Positions 26,126-40,500 of a stretch of 64,000 nt of DNA are shown in pieces. The stretch spans positions 310,001 through 374,000 of the forward strand of contig JALDNG010000041.1 of the NCBI GenBank assembly GCA_024349245.1, in the 5' to 3' direction. A program made the translations under genes and the position numbers. Source of the DNA: Neodontobutis hainanensis (Eukaryota; Chordata; Actinopteri; Gobiiformes; Odontobutidae). The notes under the pieces were generated by a model. The model ran no database searches. It was not told where the DNA came from and was given only the letters and a program-made list of their open reading frames with translations. Each line of letters starts with the position of its first letter. Position 1 is the stretch's first letter.

Positions 26126-26951
26126 TCACCTTTCACTTGCAGTAGCTTAAATCCATTTGGGTTTGGAAGGGCACTTGAGCTACTGTTTTTGCAGTTTGTC
26201 TGAATACCACTCGGGGTCAGTAAAACACCAGCCCTTCACTCATGTCATTTATATGAAAAGCCAAAGGCCTATGAAAATACAGCCCCACGCAGCCATTTAC
26301 CACAGATGGCTGAACTATTTTTAGACTGCTGTGTATATCAAACTGAAAAGGCAAAAAAGACAGAAAAATAATCCTGGTGAGAACAACAATTAAGATTTTC
26401 TTTATAATCCATCCACCTCAAGACACCAGTGACTACTCAGGCATATCCATCTGAAGTGGAAAGATCAGAGAAACATTTTCAGTTAGGCAGGAGGAGATGC
26501 CACAGACATTTCATTTTACCTCAAGTGCCGGGGAAGGGAAAGAACCCTTTAAAGCCAAAGGTATTTTGATGGAGACGGATGTTTTCTTTCTTCCATTCCC
26601 ATGAGACCAATCATAATTCTTTGGGAAGCTGTAATTTGCTGTATCCCTGGGCAGATGTTTGGTTATGATTTCCATTTATTACTGACATAACTGTTATCCA
26701 CCCACATCATCCTTCTGGCAAGAAAGATAACAAGAAAGCTTCAAGATGATATTTTCACTCTGTCACTTTGACATTTATTCCATGTTAACATTTATATGAG
26801 CACAATTCCTATACTGTCTATACTTTTAATTTACTTACGCATAAAATACTCTAAGACTTACAGTAAGTAAAAGTGAACGCATGAACCTTTTATATCAGTG
26901 ATATACATTTAAATAAAAGCGTGTGCTTTGAGCTTCAATTATTCTAATTTT

Positions 26952-27190
26952 GAAATGGCTCAGTGGTAGAGCGGTCGTCCTTCAACCGGGAGGTAGGCGG
27001 TTCGATTCCTTGGGCAAGACACTTCACCCCCCTTGCCTCCAGTGGTGTTCCAGCAGTAACACTGGTGAATGGAACCTTAATGTAAGTTCTTATAAATGAA
27101 AACGCCAACTAAATATATGAATGTAACACTGGTGATTAGAAGCTTCATGTAAGTCACTTTGGATAAAAGCATTTGTTAAATAACTAAATG
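26952..27190 (+). mobile_element. tRNA-derived SINE with duplicated tail
   Basis: The head has a clear A box (tggctcagtggtagag) and B box (ggttcgattcc) with the anticodon-arm region between, then cttgggcaagacacttcacc. The 3' tail ends in cactttggataaaagca, shared by many teleost SINEs. The unit gtaacactggtga occurs at 27056 and again at 27123, so about 67 bp of tail is tandemly duplicated. It is not a functional tRNA: the acceptor stem does not close. Confidence 0.78.
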
Positions 27191-28029
27191 TATACTTGGC
27201 AATCTTATCTTATACAGAAGAATGTATTTTTATTACAACATAAAAAAATTATAAAAAATAGAAATCATTTTGCTTATAGCTTTGGAAAATACTTAGTGTT
27301 AAAATAACACTAGGCAACCTTTTAATCCAAAATACATGAGCGCACTCTTCTGTCAGTTTAAGTTATAAAAAGTGTCACTATTGTTGCTTTATTTGTGGCA
27401 CAATATTAACAGTTATATATGTTTACCTTACGTCACCTCATGTAAAAATTACACTAATGTTAAATAATTTTTGCAAGATACTTGTGAAATATTGTCCCCT
27501 AGGGCTCCTACAAAAAATAATCCTTGTGGCCCTTAAGAATAAATAGTCCTACCTAAGTATTGCACAAATATACAAATAATGTAAACGCTCGAGCAGTAAT
27601 CTTTAATGTCAAAACCCGACATACCCAGGGCCCCAGTTTTTGTTCCTATAGTTCTCTTTAAAGTTACAGCTTTAAAGTTACAGCTTTTATGCTCTTAAAT
27701 TATTTATTGAAACAAACCACAACAGGCATCATTACATAACACTAACAAATAAGGTTGTTTTTTTCATCACTGCATTAAATGAGGCCAGAGAAAACACTAC
27801 AATGATCTGGAGTCACATGAAAAAAATTATTAACAGATGAAGACTATTACAACAGAAAAAAAGATGGAAATTAATTTGAAATATTTTCAGAAATCCTCTT
27901 GAAACAGCAAAAGCTTTTAATCTTTAGTTCAGTGGCTGAAATTTGAAAGTGAATTCAAAATACCCAGTGTTGGCCACAAAAGATTCCTTAACCATTAAAA
28001 ACATAACAGAAGCAAGGGTTTTGAAAATT
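27191..28029. other. Intergenic sequence, nothing recognised
   Basis: AT-rich. A short direct duplication (aaagttacagctttaaagttacagcttt) lies near 27660-27688. No gene was seen. Confidence 0.4.
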
Positions 28030-28870
28030 GTTATGTCCCTCAAACCTTCAAAAGGCTAAAGATGTCTTTGGAATGAATACAAGTATGCTCAAAGACCTTG
28101 GCTCAGCTCCAGCTCAGCCAACTGCATCTACTGTATTATTAACCTCTCAATTTCAACTGAGCACCTCCCAAATGCCTGGAATTTGGTTATTGTTACTCCC
28201 ATTTCCAAATCCGGTGATTCAACTTCTTTAAGTAATTATAGGCCTATTCGAATTCTCTCAGTGGCATCTAAAATGACAGAGAAAGGATCGTCCACCATTT
28301 AGACAACAGCTCCACCTCTGCACACCACATGCAGTCTGACTTTAGAGCCACACATTCAACACTGGTGGCAACTTCTCTGGATTTGGGTAGTATTTCCTAA
28401 ATCTCAGGAAAGCTTTTGATACAGTCGATCATCACGTTCTGCTTTCTTTTTAATTTATTTTATTTAGTCTTTACATTACTGACACACATGGCATGTCCTG
28501 AGGTAGATACGATAATGCCTGCGGATGATATATTTTTATTTGCTAATGGCAAACCAAAGACATTGTTGCAGTAAAGTTCGCTAAAGCCATGGTTCAAGTC
28601 ACAACAAGTCTACAAGAGTGCTGCCTGCAATTAAATATTTCTAAAACAGTTGGTATGTATTTTAGCCAAATGAATACTTCCTGTGATCTTTAAATAACTA
28701 AAGCTGGAGAAAAATTACAGCTTTGTAAGTGAATATATATATATCTTGACTCTAACTCTTTCTTTCAAAACTCATGTTAATAAAACCTGTAAAGTAATCA
28801 AGCTTAATCTTTTTCTCAATCATAAATCAAATGTCCACAGAGGCTGCAAAGACCTTTTTACATTCTATGA
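28030..28870 (+). mobile_element. Degenerate LINE reverse-transcriptase fragment
   Basis: Across several frames one can read IVTPI-KSGDSTSLSNYRPI, then a KAFDTVDHHVLL block near 28410, a decayed active-site block (DDIFLFANGK, near 28525) and LQLNISKTVGMYF near 28625. The order is that of a non-LTR retrotransposon reverse transcriptase. Stops and frameshifts are frequent. The clade was not determined. Confidence 0.68.
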
Positions 28871-31029
28871 TTTTTTTTGTCACTTCAATGAAAAAAAAAA
28901 AAATACAAAATTGAACACCTAGATATTGACTTGCAGGGGATCAGCGTACTGCATTGTATTCAAATGGTTTTCTGTGATCTGTTGCCTCAGTTTTGTCCAT
29001 TTTGTATATTTACACATTCGTCATTTGACCAAACGTTGCTAAAATAACAGTATGCAGGAGTTTTTCTTATCTTCTTTTGTGGCGTTTCCTCTAACGCACT
29101 TGTCGACTTCTTGGGTGTGCAAAGACTAAAACTAAAAGTACATTTACACATTAAAACCTGGGACAATCAACAGTACTTTATGTTAAGTCTTTCTTAGACC
29201 ACATCTTTTAAACCAAATGAGTTTCATGAAAGTAGGGTCACTCAAAACACAGGCTCCAAGTTCTTTTGTCATGCATTCAGTCGATCACATAGCACCCTAC
29301 AAGACAACGTCAAATAAAAAGAAAAGGTTATAACTGGGACTTGCCCTTTTATTGACTGGCACATGATAATTAGTGCTATTCTGAGCTCAGTTGTTCATCT
29401 GCAATTCAGGCAGAAAATCAAGACTCTAAATGGAAATATGAACACTGTCTCCTTTTATAAATGTGTTCACACTCTTTTTTTAAGTTTCCCACCTGTTTCA
29501 CAGAATTATGCAAAACTACACTTGAACAATTCTTGAATAAGTAATCAGTCTTATTATGGCACCATTCTGTTGAACTGATGTGAATGTCTGGGTTATTTGT
29601 TGATGGATCACAAAATGAATTGTATTGTAATACAGAACATGCCTTGGTGCAGGTTTTTTGCCTTTTTCTTGTTCTTTGTGTAGACACATTCAGTAATGAT
29701 GGTAGATTTTCTTCTCTGCTTGGGGATTAAATTAAACAAGTTCCCAAAACCTCAAATAGCACCTTTAAACAGTCACTGCATTTACATCCACAGCTCAGTT
29801 GAGTTATCTTGATAGCTGTAGCACTGTTTAATATACTATTTTCCACATCTTGTTCTTTTTAAACTCAGAAATTGAAAATCCATACTGTGAAAACAAGCTG
29901 GTTGGCTTTATCCTGTTTACAGCTTAATTTTTTATCTATAGGCAAATCAAAGCTCTGTTTATATAATTACAAAAATGTAACTGAAACTCCTCTGTTATAC
30001 TCTGTTATTGTTTTATAACAATATTTAAATATATTGGTACAGTGTTTTTATCATGCTGTACCAAAGGACACATCTCAAACCAAAGGTGTCTAAATTATCA
30101 GAAAAAGCACCTGTTGTTTGTAATGTATAAGGGTTTATCTGTAAGGGTCAGGTTTAACACATTATGCTGCATTCTTCACAGTTTGCGTATTGACATCACA
30201 ATCGGTGCCTTTCCCAGTTTCCTCCTCTGTGAGCTGCCTTCCGACAAAATCATGGTCCCATTGTTCCTACACTAGTGACCTTTCACCTTTCATGCTACCC
30301 TGAGGTGTTACCTGTGAAAGAATATTTTCAACAGTTTTTTTTACACGTTCAACCTAAACAAAACAATCAATTTGGCAATTTATGGCAAGGGTGGAATGAA
30401 AGGGTATATGGAATAAAAAAGAATGATTAATATTGTCATGTATTAAAAAAGGCTGAGGACAATATGATGTGGTTCCTTATCAAACCCTTACAGCACTTCA
30501 GAGTCGCAGCACGGCTCTTTTGATGTGTGTGCAGTGGTCTGTTGTTTCAGATGTTCTTTGCATCTTCACAAACGTTTTGTGGACATCTCATGAAATCAGA
30601 AACTATGGACAGGGAAGTGAGTGAAATTAAAAGTTCCGATTGTGAGAGAGTTAAAAAAGAGGGAGGGAAGGGGACAGTGCAAGTATAAAGTCAATCAGAA
30701 ATAAGGAAACTTGCTCAGTGGGGTGCTCTGTCTGAAAATGTCTTTGTGAAGTAATAAAAATGTACGTTCATTATTTTAATAGTCTGTGCTTAGAATCTGT
30801 ATTTTTTGTGTCTACAGATTTCAGCCCAGTACTTCCTTTGTACTTACAGTCTATTTAAAGCATTTGAATTAGCCTACCGATCAATTGTATTAAGGGGGTA
30901 TAGAGTGTACTAAGGGTGTTACTATGGCCATAGTCACCCCTTAATTAAACAGGAGTTTGGGCTTTGAACTAGTACTTTCGGTAAAATTACCCAGGAATCA
31001 CTGGGCTGTAATCTAAAGTCTTATCAAGA
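28871..31029. other. Intergenic sequence, nothing recognised
   Basis: AT-rich unique-looking sequence. None of its open frames resembles a known protein. Confidence 0.4.
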
Positions 31030-31478
31030 ATTAAGCCTAGACAAATATGTGTTGTAGCAAACGAAAAACTGGTGGACCAAAATGGCGGACCGGGACAAAA
31101 TGGCAGTTCAAAATGTTTATTAAAATAAACCAAAAAGAGTAGCAGGAGGTGGGGATCCAGGGGAGGATGGAGCAGAGGAGGTGGCCAGGCAGGTTTTGGG
31201 AGCTGGGATGGAGTTCTGCAAAAAGACGAACAAGAAAATCCAAACTTTAAGAGATTTGAGCCATGTAGTGTAGCACAAAAGGTAACGGATGATCTGCCGA
31301 AGAGTGGAGGACTTCTGTCCCTGGTGAAGACGTACCTTATGCAGTTGCAGGTGAGCAGTGATGAGTCTGATGAGCTGCAATTGTGCTGGACTCCGCCCAG
31401 CTCCAAACAAACAGATAAAACACACAGAGACAGACACAGAAGGGAGCAGGAGTTAAACAGGAGACAGGAATCCTGACA
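31030..31478 (-). mobile_element. Probable LTR or LTR-like repeat
   Basis: On the minus strand it begins TGTCAGGATTCC, the usual opening of fish Ty3/gypsy-like LTRs, is more GC-rich than its flanks, and has an AATAAA signal (31115-31120 region) in the expected 3' position. I could not find a matching target-site duplication, so its left limit is uncertain. The long open frames inside it are probably fortuitous. Confidence 0.42.
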
Positions 31479-32140
31479 CTGAGGAAATATAACATTTTAT
31501 GAAGATGCCTAAAATGTACCCTACAGTGAAATTATGTGTCATATGGACAATTTAATTCTGCATCAAATTTTCAGAGTTAAACGACTGAGTCCATACAGAA
31601 TAAATAAATAATATTCAGTTGAATATAATTAAATTCAGTGATGAGGTGATCCAAAATAATCTTTAGGTCACTTGAGAAATTCAATTGAGCGTTTTGTACC
31701 ATGCCTATGGGAGGTAGTCAATTGTCTGACCAATAGCCTATTGCAACAGTAAATTAGTTAGAAAAAGCTCAACATCCTTAACTTAAACACCTGCAAAATC
31801 TTTTCTTTAAATAAAATAAATAATACTATTAAATGTCAAAAAGTGTCGCAGCTTGAATTTCTTCCAGGTCTAGCCTTCATCTCCACACGACATGCTGCTT
31901 TTCTTCACGTGAAGCATTTCTTTCTTTACGCAGCTTCTAATCAGGACCAAGGACAGCGCCAGATGCGTCAGACCTGCTCCGAAGATGGAGAGCTGAGATG
32001 CGCCAAGAGGAATCTACCAAGACTCTGAAAGGGATTTTGTTATTGTTTTGTCAGTGTAGATTCTGAGGAAAATAAGTTATTCTTTTTATAAAGGATTATT
32101 CTTTATAAACCTCGTACATTATGAAATCATATGAGTGAAA
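31479..32140. other. Upstream region and probable 5' UTR of the rxfp3-like gene
   Basis: No gene was recognised. Two very short upstream ORFs sit just before the rxfp3-like start codon: ATG at 32121 (stop ends 32138) and ATG at 32131 (stop ends 32148, overlapping the real start at 32141). Confidence 0.5.
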
Positions 32141-33361
32141 ATGTCTGAGTGTGCGGATACTTGGGAAGGCTCGACTGGGCTTGTTAACGTGGCTTCTTTC
32201 AACTTAAGCTGCGTTTTGAACTCGACCTCAAATCGTTCCTTTTCTGAATACTTCCAGCTCGCGGATTTAGAGCGAGCAGATGTGGTTGGGGACGGAGCGG
32301 CGGTTCTGAGGATCATAATCTCAGTCATATACTCTCTGGTGTGCGCACTGGGTCTCGTTGGAAACTTACTGGTGCTGTACTTAATGAAGTCGAAACAAGT
32401 GTGGAGGAAATCCTCGATCAATCTGTTTGTGACTAGTTTGGCGTTAACAGACTTTCAGTTCGTGCTTACGCTGCCATTCTGGGCGGTGGAGAACGCGCTG
32501 GACTTTACCTGGCTCTTTGGAAAAGCTATGTGTAAAATAGTGTCGTATGTCACGGCCATGAACATGTACGCCAGCGTGTTTTTCCTAACGGCTATGAGCG
32601 TGGCGAGGTACTGCTCACTGGCCTCTGCGCTTAAGGGAAAGAGATGGCCGGCGCACTGCCCGTCCGCGCGCTGCACCACTGTCTTTATCTGGGTCGCTGC
32701 TGTTTCCGCCGCGCTGCCGCACGCTGTCTTCTCCACCACCGTCACCGTCTCCAACGAGGACTTGTGTCTAGTCAAGTTTCCGGACACCAACAACTCGGCG
32801 CAGTTCTGGCTGGGGCTGTATCACTCTCAAAAAGTGCTACTAGGGTTTGTAGTTCCACTGGGCATAATCTCTGCGTGCTACCTTCTTCTTCTACGTTTTA
32901 TTACGTCTAAAAACAACTCCAGCGCAAAGAGACGAGCCAAGATCACCAAGTCTGTAACAATCGTTGTTCTGTCATTTTTCCTGTGCTGGCTACCCAACCA
33001 AGCCTTAACGGCGTGGGGCATACTTATCAAACTCAACGTGGTGCACTTCAGTTACGAGTACTACACGACGCAAGTGTACGTCTTCCCTGTTTCCGTCTGC
33101 CTCGCGCACTCCAACAGCTGCTTGAACCCCATTCTGTACTGTCTCATGAGGAGGGAGTTCAGGAAGGCGCTGAGGAAACTCTTTTGGCGCATGACGTCCC
33201 CCACAGGGACCACCATCAGGCCCATAACCGCAAGCACCAAACCAGAGGGTTACGGGCACGTGGTGCCTATCAGCGTGTGTCATGAGCCCGCAGTGGTGTT
33301 TTATCCTCCCGGGGCTGTCATGTACAGCGACAGACGAGAGCTGCCCCAGAACAGCACCTAG
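32141..33361 (+). CDS. rxfp3: rxfp3-like, relaxin-3 / insulin-like peptide GPCR (relaxin family peptide receptor 3 type)
   Basis: Intronless, 406 residues, class A GPCR. Ligands of the family are relaxin-3 and INSL5-type peptides; signalling is through Gi. Visible: an N-terminus with three N-glycosylation sites (NLS 21, NST 28, NRS 31) and no LDL-A or LRR modules, as in RXFP3/4; TM1 GN (74-75); LALTD in TM2 (100-104); the disulfide pair Cys131/Cys209; ARY at 155-157 in place of DRY; CWLP (282-285); NPILY (329-333). WLGLYHSQKVLLGF and SFFLCWLPNQALT are near-diagnostic for RXFP3. The third intracellular loop is much shorter than in human RXFP3. Its position beside slc45a2 matches human 5p13. 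Teleosts have several rxfp3 paralogues; the exact one is not settled. ATG at 32141 is the first in frame. AATAAA lies at 33421, only 60 bp after the stop. Confidence 0.93.
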   Translation: MSECADTWEGSTGLVNVASFNLSCVLNSTSNRSFSEYFQLADLERADVVGDGAAVLRIIISVIYSLVCALGLVGNLLVLYLMKSKQVWRKSSINLFVTSLALTDFQFVLTLPFWAVENALDFTWLFGKAMCKIVSYVTAMNMYASVFFLTAMSVARYCSLASALKGKRWPAHCPSARCTTVFIWVAAVSAALPHAVFSTTVTVSNEDLCLVKFPDTNNSAQFWLGLYHSQKVLLGFVVPLGIISACYLLLLRFITSKNNSSAKRRAKITKSVTIVVLSFFLCWLPNQALTAWGILIKLNVVHFSYEYYTTQVYVFPVSVCLAHSNSCLNPILYCLMRREFRKALRKLFWRMTSPTGTTIRPITASTKPEGYGHVVPISVCHEPAVVFYPPGAVMYSDRRELPQNST

Positions 33362-34354
<993 letters not shown>

Positions 34355-34528
34355 TTAACTGATTTAGTAAGTGAAACATGAAGGTATTAACAAATTGATT
34401 GCAATTGAATATAATGTCTTCCCCATATGGTTATATGACCCCATAGGAAGAATTTAAACATATTCATTTAAATGACATTATAAAGACTCTTTTTATTAAA
34501 ATACTTTGAACATTGTCATAAATGGAAG

Positions 34529-37500
34529 TCATTCCACATATCTGATGAAAAGTGCGATGAAAATGCAGCCCACCAGGGACACGGTCGAAGCTGAGAGCAC
34601 AACGACAATGACACTTCCCGCCATGTTGACCAGGGCTCCGAGTCCTGCCCCCACAATAATCTGTGCCAGCTGGACCATGCAGGTGAGGGCTGCACAGTCC
34701 ATTCCAGTACCTCGTGGACTTTCACTGCTGCTTCTCAGTTTCATCTGTTCCTGGAGACAGACAAAGGTTTGACAGTGTCAAGACAGAGAGGGGGGGACAT
34801 GTAAAAGCCTATAACAAAACATATTGACACATGTTGACCAACTAATCCAGGTTTTAAAGAGACTATAATACATTGATTGTGTTTTGTTTTTGTTTATTTG
34901 TTTTAGAGGCACTCAGAGCTCTCCTCAGGCACATTCCTATTACATTCCCTCACCAGCTCAATTTTTACTTGTATTGATTGTGCACAGCAGGAAACTGCTT
35001 CTGCACAACAACAGATGTTTTTCTCCTCTGAAAAAATATTTGTTTATTTTAAGTCCTAATGTCTTGTCATTGCATTGCATTTGGGGCAACCGTTTTTTGC
35101 AGTTAACATTATGTAATACACCACTGTTAAGACTGTAATGCTTGTATAATGTAAAAACACATACAATGTATAATAAAGAGACCATAGTCCTGACATGAAA
35201 CAGTCCAAAAATAAAGGATTAAATTTACCCAATTTAATTAACAGCAAATATTTTTTAATAGTAGAGAACTTTACAAATTATGCAGACAAACTGCCTTAGT
35301 TGTGGGAATTATGGTATGTCCATCAAAAATAAATTGCTTTAATTTATGTGACAACAAAACAATTTGATAAAAAGTAAGAATCAGGACCCATTATAGTATT
35401 ATTTTATGTTTCTGATTTGTAGGCTAAATAAAAGGTCTCAGTAAGACAGCGTAGATTTTAAGTGGATTACTTTAATGCAATAAGGTCAGTTAAATTAGAT
35501 TAAGACTTCTAACTTGTGCCCTTTAAACATTGTCATGCTTCTTCAGAGCACTTCTTCTGAAAAGTGTTGCACTAGATTTGACCTCCTTGATCTTGAAACA
35601 GCTCTGTTTTCAGTACCTCCTCCTGCTGATACTCTGCTATCAGGTTGAAGGGTATCGTGTAGAGAGTGCTGGACATGACGCCGAACACACTGCAGAGGAT
35701 GAGCGTGGCAATGATGTTGGGAAAGAGACCAATGAGGCTGGTGCCAAGGCCAAACACAAAGTAGCCCAAGAAGTATAAACCCTTTAGTCCGATGTATGGA
35801 AGGAGAAAACGCTGCACATCTGCACACAAAGGACCATAGACACAATTAGACAATGCATGAAGACATGCTTTTTGAAATAAAAGGCCTGCCCTCCACATTT
35901 GAAATATTCTCCCTTCTTTCCTTTCCTTTGTTTCTTTATGTAGCCATTGCAACAACTCACTTCCTGTTTACTTCCTGTTAAACACTGCTTGTCTCCTTCT
36001 GAGAAAACTTGAATGTCTTGTCTAATTGGGGTGGGAAATGAATGGAGCCTGATGGAGAGGAGAAGGAAGCAATAAATGCTTGCTGCTTTCGGTTTCTGTG
36101 CCCTTTGCCAAGTTGCCATTCACAGACGAGCTAATAATGTCAGCACAAACCCCTGATTAGTTGTTTTTGTTATCACACACACAATACAGTTACTTACAGG
36201 AGTAAAGGGCTGAAGACACAGCATTAATGCACAGACCCCAGCAGCCTATTTCAACTCCTCTTTCATATGTGACGTATGCCGTAGAGTTGTGCTCTGCATA
36301 TGGGTTTCCTTTGTAGACAATCTGGAAAGATAAGACAATATTTAAAAGGTAAATGAAAAATAAAACAATACAAAAAAAATTAATTCATTGTTATAGACAT
36401 AACACTGTGTACCTTTTTTTAAATGCTGTTAGTTTTCCCATAAAAACAAGCCTTTCAACTTTATTACAATTAATGACAACACTGTGTAGAAGTGAGTCCC
36501 ACCGAAGCATGTGCCCTTTGATGAGCATTGAACATTAAAAGATTATAGCAGACTCTTGCCAGCTTGGCTAGCATTTTCCAGATGAATCTTGTAAAAATAC
36601 CGCACTAATAAAATAAAACCTAACAACCTTTAATATACTGGACACAGCCCAATTATCTGAGGCTCTCAGTGTCTGGCTCTGGGCAAGATAACTCACACCT
36701 CAACCTACACAAGTGGACAGTACTTCACTTTATAATACTATCGACAGAAATTCAAAACCTTCTGCTAAAAAACGTTCACAGCACCTGTGGTAGAAAATCC
36801 TTTTAAGATAATACAATAACAGAGGCGTCTTACACCTAAACGATGTGTCATATCTTTTGTCTAAGCTTTATGTCTTCTACTTTTGATTTGTTTTTGAGTA
36901 ATACAGACAAGTCAAAGAAGGTACAAATAACACACTCGTGGATTTGATGAACAAATTGGAAATTTTAGAAGTAAGTAGTAAAATGGTCTCCATTGTCAAG
37001 GCACTCCATATGGTGATAAGAGTTGTTGCCCTGGAGCGCTCACTACAGGATGTAGCGCTATTATAAATTTAGACACATCCTCAAAAATACTCAGGTAAAA
37101 GTATGTTTAAGAAAATCTAAGGTTTTATGCATGGGTCATGTCATTGTTCTGGTTAAAATATCAATATTTCCAATATAAGATTAGTCCACAGGTGTCTCCT
37201 CCATAAACCAGATGTCATATATACGTTTTGCTTATGGGGCTCCATTAGCAAACACCACTGTGACCTACCGTGTTCTATAATCAAGTGGCCTCTCTTCACC
37301 CCCTGCACCCTTATCTACAAAACCGTCATTGTTTAAACCCCTAATCTGCTTTCTTGCATCTTTATTGCAACCTGCTAATTCCCAAGGCCTGTACGCAGCA
37401 GACACTAAAGCTCAGCTCCTTCATTTTACTCTATAAAACTATAAAACTCCTTTGCACTTTTAACCAATTCACATTTTTTATATAGGTCACTGTATTTATT

Positions 37501-40500
37501 GTATACATTGCACATAGAACATTGTATTTGCTGTAGAAATTATATTTTGCTTCTAATATTCTGAATATTATATTATATTATATTGTATGAAATTGTATGA
37601 AATGAATTGTATGAATGTCTATTTCTTGGCATTAATGCCTCCCTTACTGTTGCTCTTGTTATTTTTAGCTAGAGGCATAATAAAGTTGTGTAATATGTTC
37701 TTAGCAAAAACTATAATTATTATAAAACATATTCTTCTCAAATGGTATATCTTTTTAGTTGAGATAATACAAATTTCACTGTAAAGCACCAATATATTGT
37801 GAGGTGTGTTAATGGAGCTGTATGAGCTTTTGCATATATTCACCTGTCCCATGAAATCGGTGAAGAAGAGCATGTTGCAGAGAAACGCTGTCCATCCCAG
37901 CAGGTGGCTGACACACAGAAAGCGGTAGTGGTTGGGCATGTTGTTTATAGCTTTCATCAGAGACCTGATAGTCATCCTCTTCTGAGCCTACACACCAACA
38001 TACATGACATAATATGTGAGTGCCAATCAGCTCACTGTCAGGGTATTAAAAAAACAACTTTCTCCCCTCACACTCATCTGGTGTTTGAGAGAGCTTGTGG
38101 CCATGACTGACAAAAGTTCAAAAGCTTAGATAATGTCACTTAAAAAAGACATTAATTAACATAAATGATACTCTCTGACTACACAAGGCTCCGACTACAC
38201 AAGGTTCTGACTACACAGAGTTCTGACTACATAAGAGAAATTGTGAGATAACCCTCTAAGAAGAATAAAGTATTTTGTGTTGACTGTGTTGTTTTTGAAT
38301 GGAGCACAAACTCCATTAGGACTCACTAATTTGTAAATTTTTGATTCTCACACTATAAAACGTTATTTGGCTCTCACTAACTTAGTTTAACAGAGTGGGT
38401 AATTTCCACTGAAGGCCTGTCCAGCAAGGAAGTGGATTAGTGCAACAAACTAGAAAATTGCTGTTGAACAAAAATTAAGAACATTATCTGCTGTTTAAAG
38501 CATTATTTTGGTTGGGTACTGCTTCACACATGGAGACACTGGATTGAAGTTTGGGTTTTCTGGAGTCTACTTTTGTAAACTCTGAAACCACCTGCAGAGG
38601 ACTGAAGGAGTTTGGCCAAAGAAAGTCACAATGTGACAGATTGAACTATACAGTGTGAAATAACTCTTTGGAGACTGAAATACAGTGGGAGGCTGTTAGC
38701 TGTCAGACAAACAAATAAAGCTTTGATGCACACAAAGGCATTTGGAAAATTTCAGGCTGTTCAAAACTCAGTTGAGTTGCTCTGAAGTGTTTCATTTACT
38801 AAGATTTAATGGAAAAGGACAGAATGGCAATGTGTACCATCACATTGACTTAAATGTAGGGCAGTAAATTTGATATAATAAAATATTAAAGTATTGAACA
38901 AATAAATTAAATATTGTAAAAATAAAAAAACATGTGTAGCTACTTCTCTCATCATTTATAAAATTTTGAGTCTGAATATAGGTTCATGACTCGCACGACT
39001 TTATTCTCATCAAACATTGCGGTCTCCATTGGAGTATCGTTGCCATGATGAATCATCTTTAAATGTGTGCCCAATTGAAAATGTTTTTCTTCCCTTTGCT
39101 AAACTCAAGAGTGAATAAACTCAGATTTAAACAAAGAGCAGTAAACTCTGAGTTGGGCTGGTCTGATTAAGATAACCCTAAGTACTGTGTATCGCTGTAT
39201 CTATTCAAAGTTACTAAAGGCTCATGACAAATACATTTTGCCACTGGTAAAGAAACAAACATTATAATTATCTAAAGGTTTTTCAGAAGTTGCAGCAGTA
39301 TGAGCAAAAACACTTGCATTAACCTGACCTTTATCACTGACACTTGATGTAATAACTATAAAAATAATAATGTTAACAGATCATTTGTATTGAGGTAGTT
39401 TTTCAGCCTTGATTCTATCTTCATTCATCATGCTTCACCAAGACTAGAAGAGACTAAGCTCTACACACATTTTTCTCTGATCTTGACTCCAAGAACTAGT
39501 ACTACAAGTGCAACAGGAAACAAATTCAATGTGATGCAAAGATAAAATAATAAAACCCTAAGAAGTTATTTACAAAGTGCTGCACATACTTCCTTGTTAG
39601 GCTGCTTTGCACTGGAGGTCACAGCGTTGGCCTCGCTCAAAGCAGAGAAGGACCTGGGCCTAAGGTCTGGGGCAGTGGCAGTGGAGGGAATGACCGAATC
39701 CTTGCCCAGTGCACCATAGCCGTTGCTGTTACTATGGGAACCCAGCAAGTGGAGGGCACTGGGGGGTGATGCCTCAGAGCCACATCTATCTTTACCCAGA
39801 GGCTGTTCGGGAATGCTGAACAAGTGAACAGTCAGGAAGATCCCCCAGGTCAGAGCTGAGAAGAAGTAGATGACCTGGTACTCCGAGCCCAGCAGTTGAC
39901 CCAGTAATGAGTGGCCCCAGTCCATGGCTCCCACCAAGTAGCCACAGGCTCCACCCAATCCTGGACACAATAATGGAACAGACAGTGGCTCATTATTGTT
40001 AGAACTGACATGAAACAAATTCAAGTATATTATATAGTATTTATAGTCATTCATTTTTGACATCACAAAAAACTATTAGTTGGGAAAAAGGACACGTGAG
40101 CAGCTTAACTTGAGGCTTTTGTGCAAATAGATATAAAAAATCCTGCTCAAAGCACCTTTTCTATGAATGCTTTTTACTCTGATTACAAATGAAAAGTGTT
40201 TTTTTATCATACAAGTTGTGCATACATATGGTCAGTCCTCAGACTATTCATTATTGATGGGTTCTTGCTAAATTTGCTTCAGTGGTCAATTATATGAAAT
40301 ATTGAGACTGACTGTAAGTGATATGCCTGTAGATACACACTGTCAACACACTGGCTAAATGTGACTAAAAAGCTACATGTCTGGCTTCTTCTTTTTAGCC
40401 CAGTTGTTTTAAGAAATAATAATTTCTTGTTGCTTCTGAAGAGTATGATTGATTGTTTACACTTTTGCTACTGGCAAAAACGTTTCCCTATTTGTATTCA

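Noticed and set aside
26952..27030. Possible tRNA gene
   Set aside because: A and B boxes are present, but the acceptor stem does not pair and SINE body and tail follow. The same head occurs at 55029 and 62229 in other SINEs.
30987..31437. Pro/Ser/Leu-rich open frames of 105-139 residues on the minus strand
   Set aside because: They lie in a GC-rich LTR-like repeat, overlap one another in two frames and match no family.
32455..33285. Long frames antisense to, or out of frame with, the rxfp3-like gene
   Set aside because: They are shadows caused by the GC-biased third positions of the real 406-codon frame.
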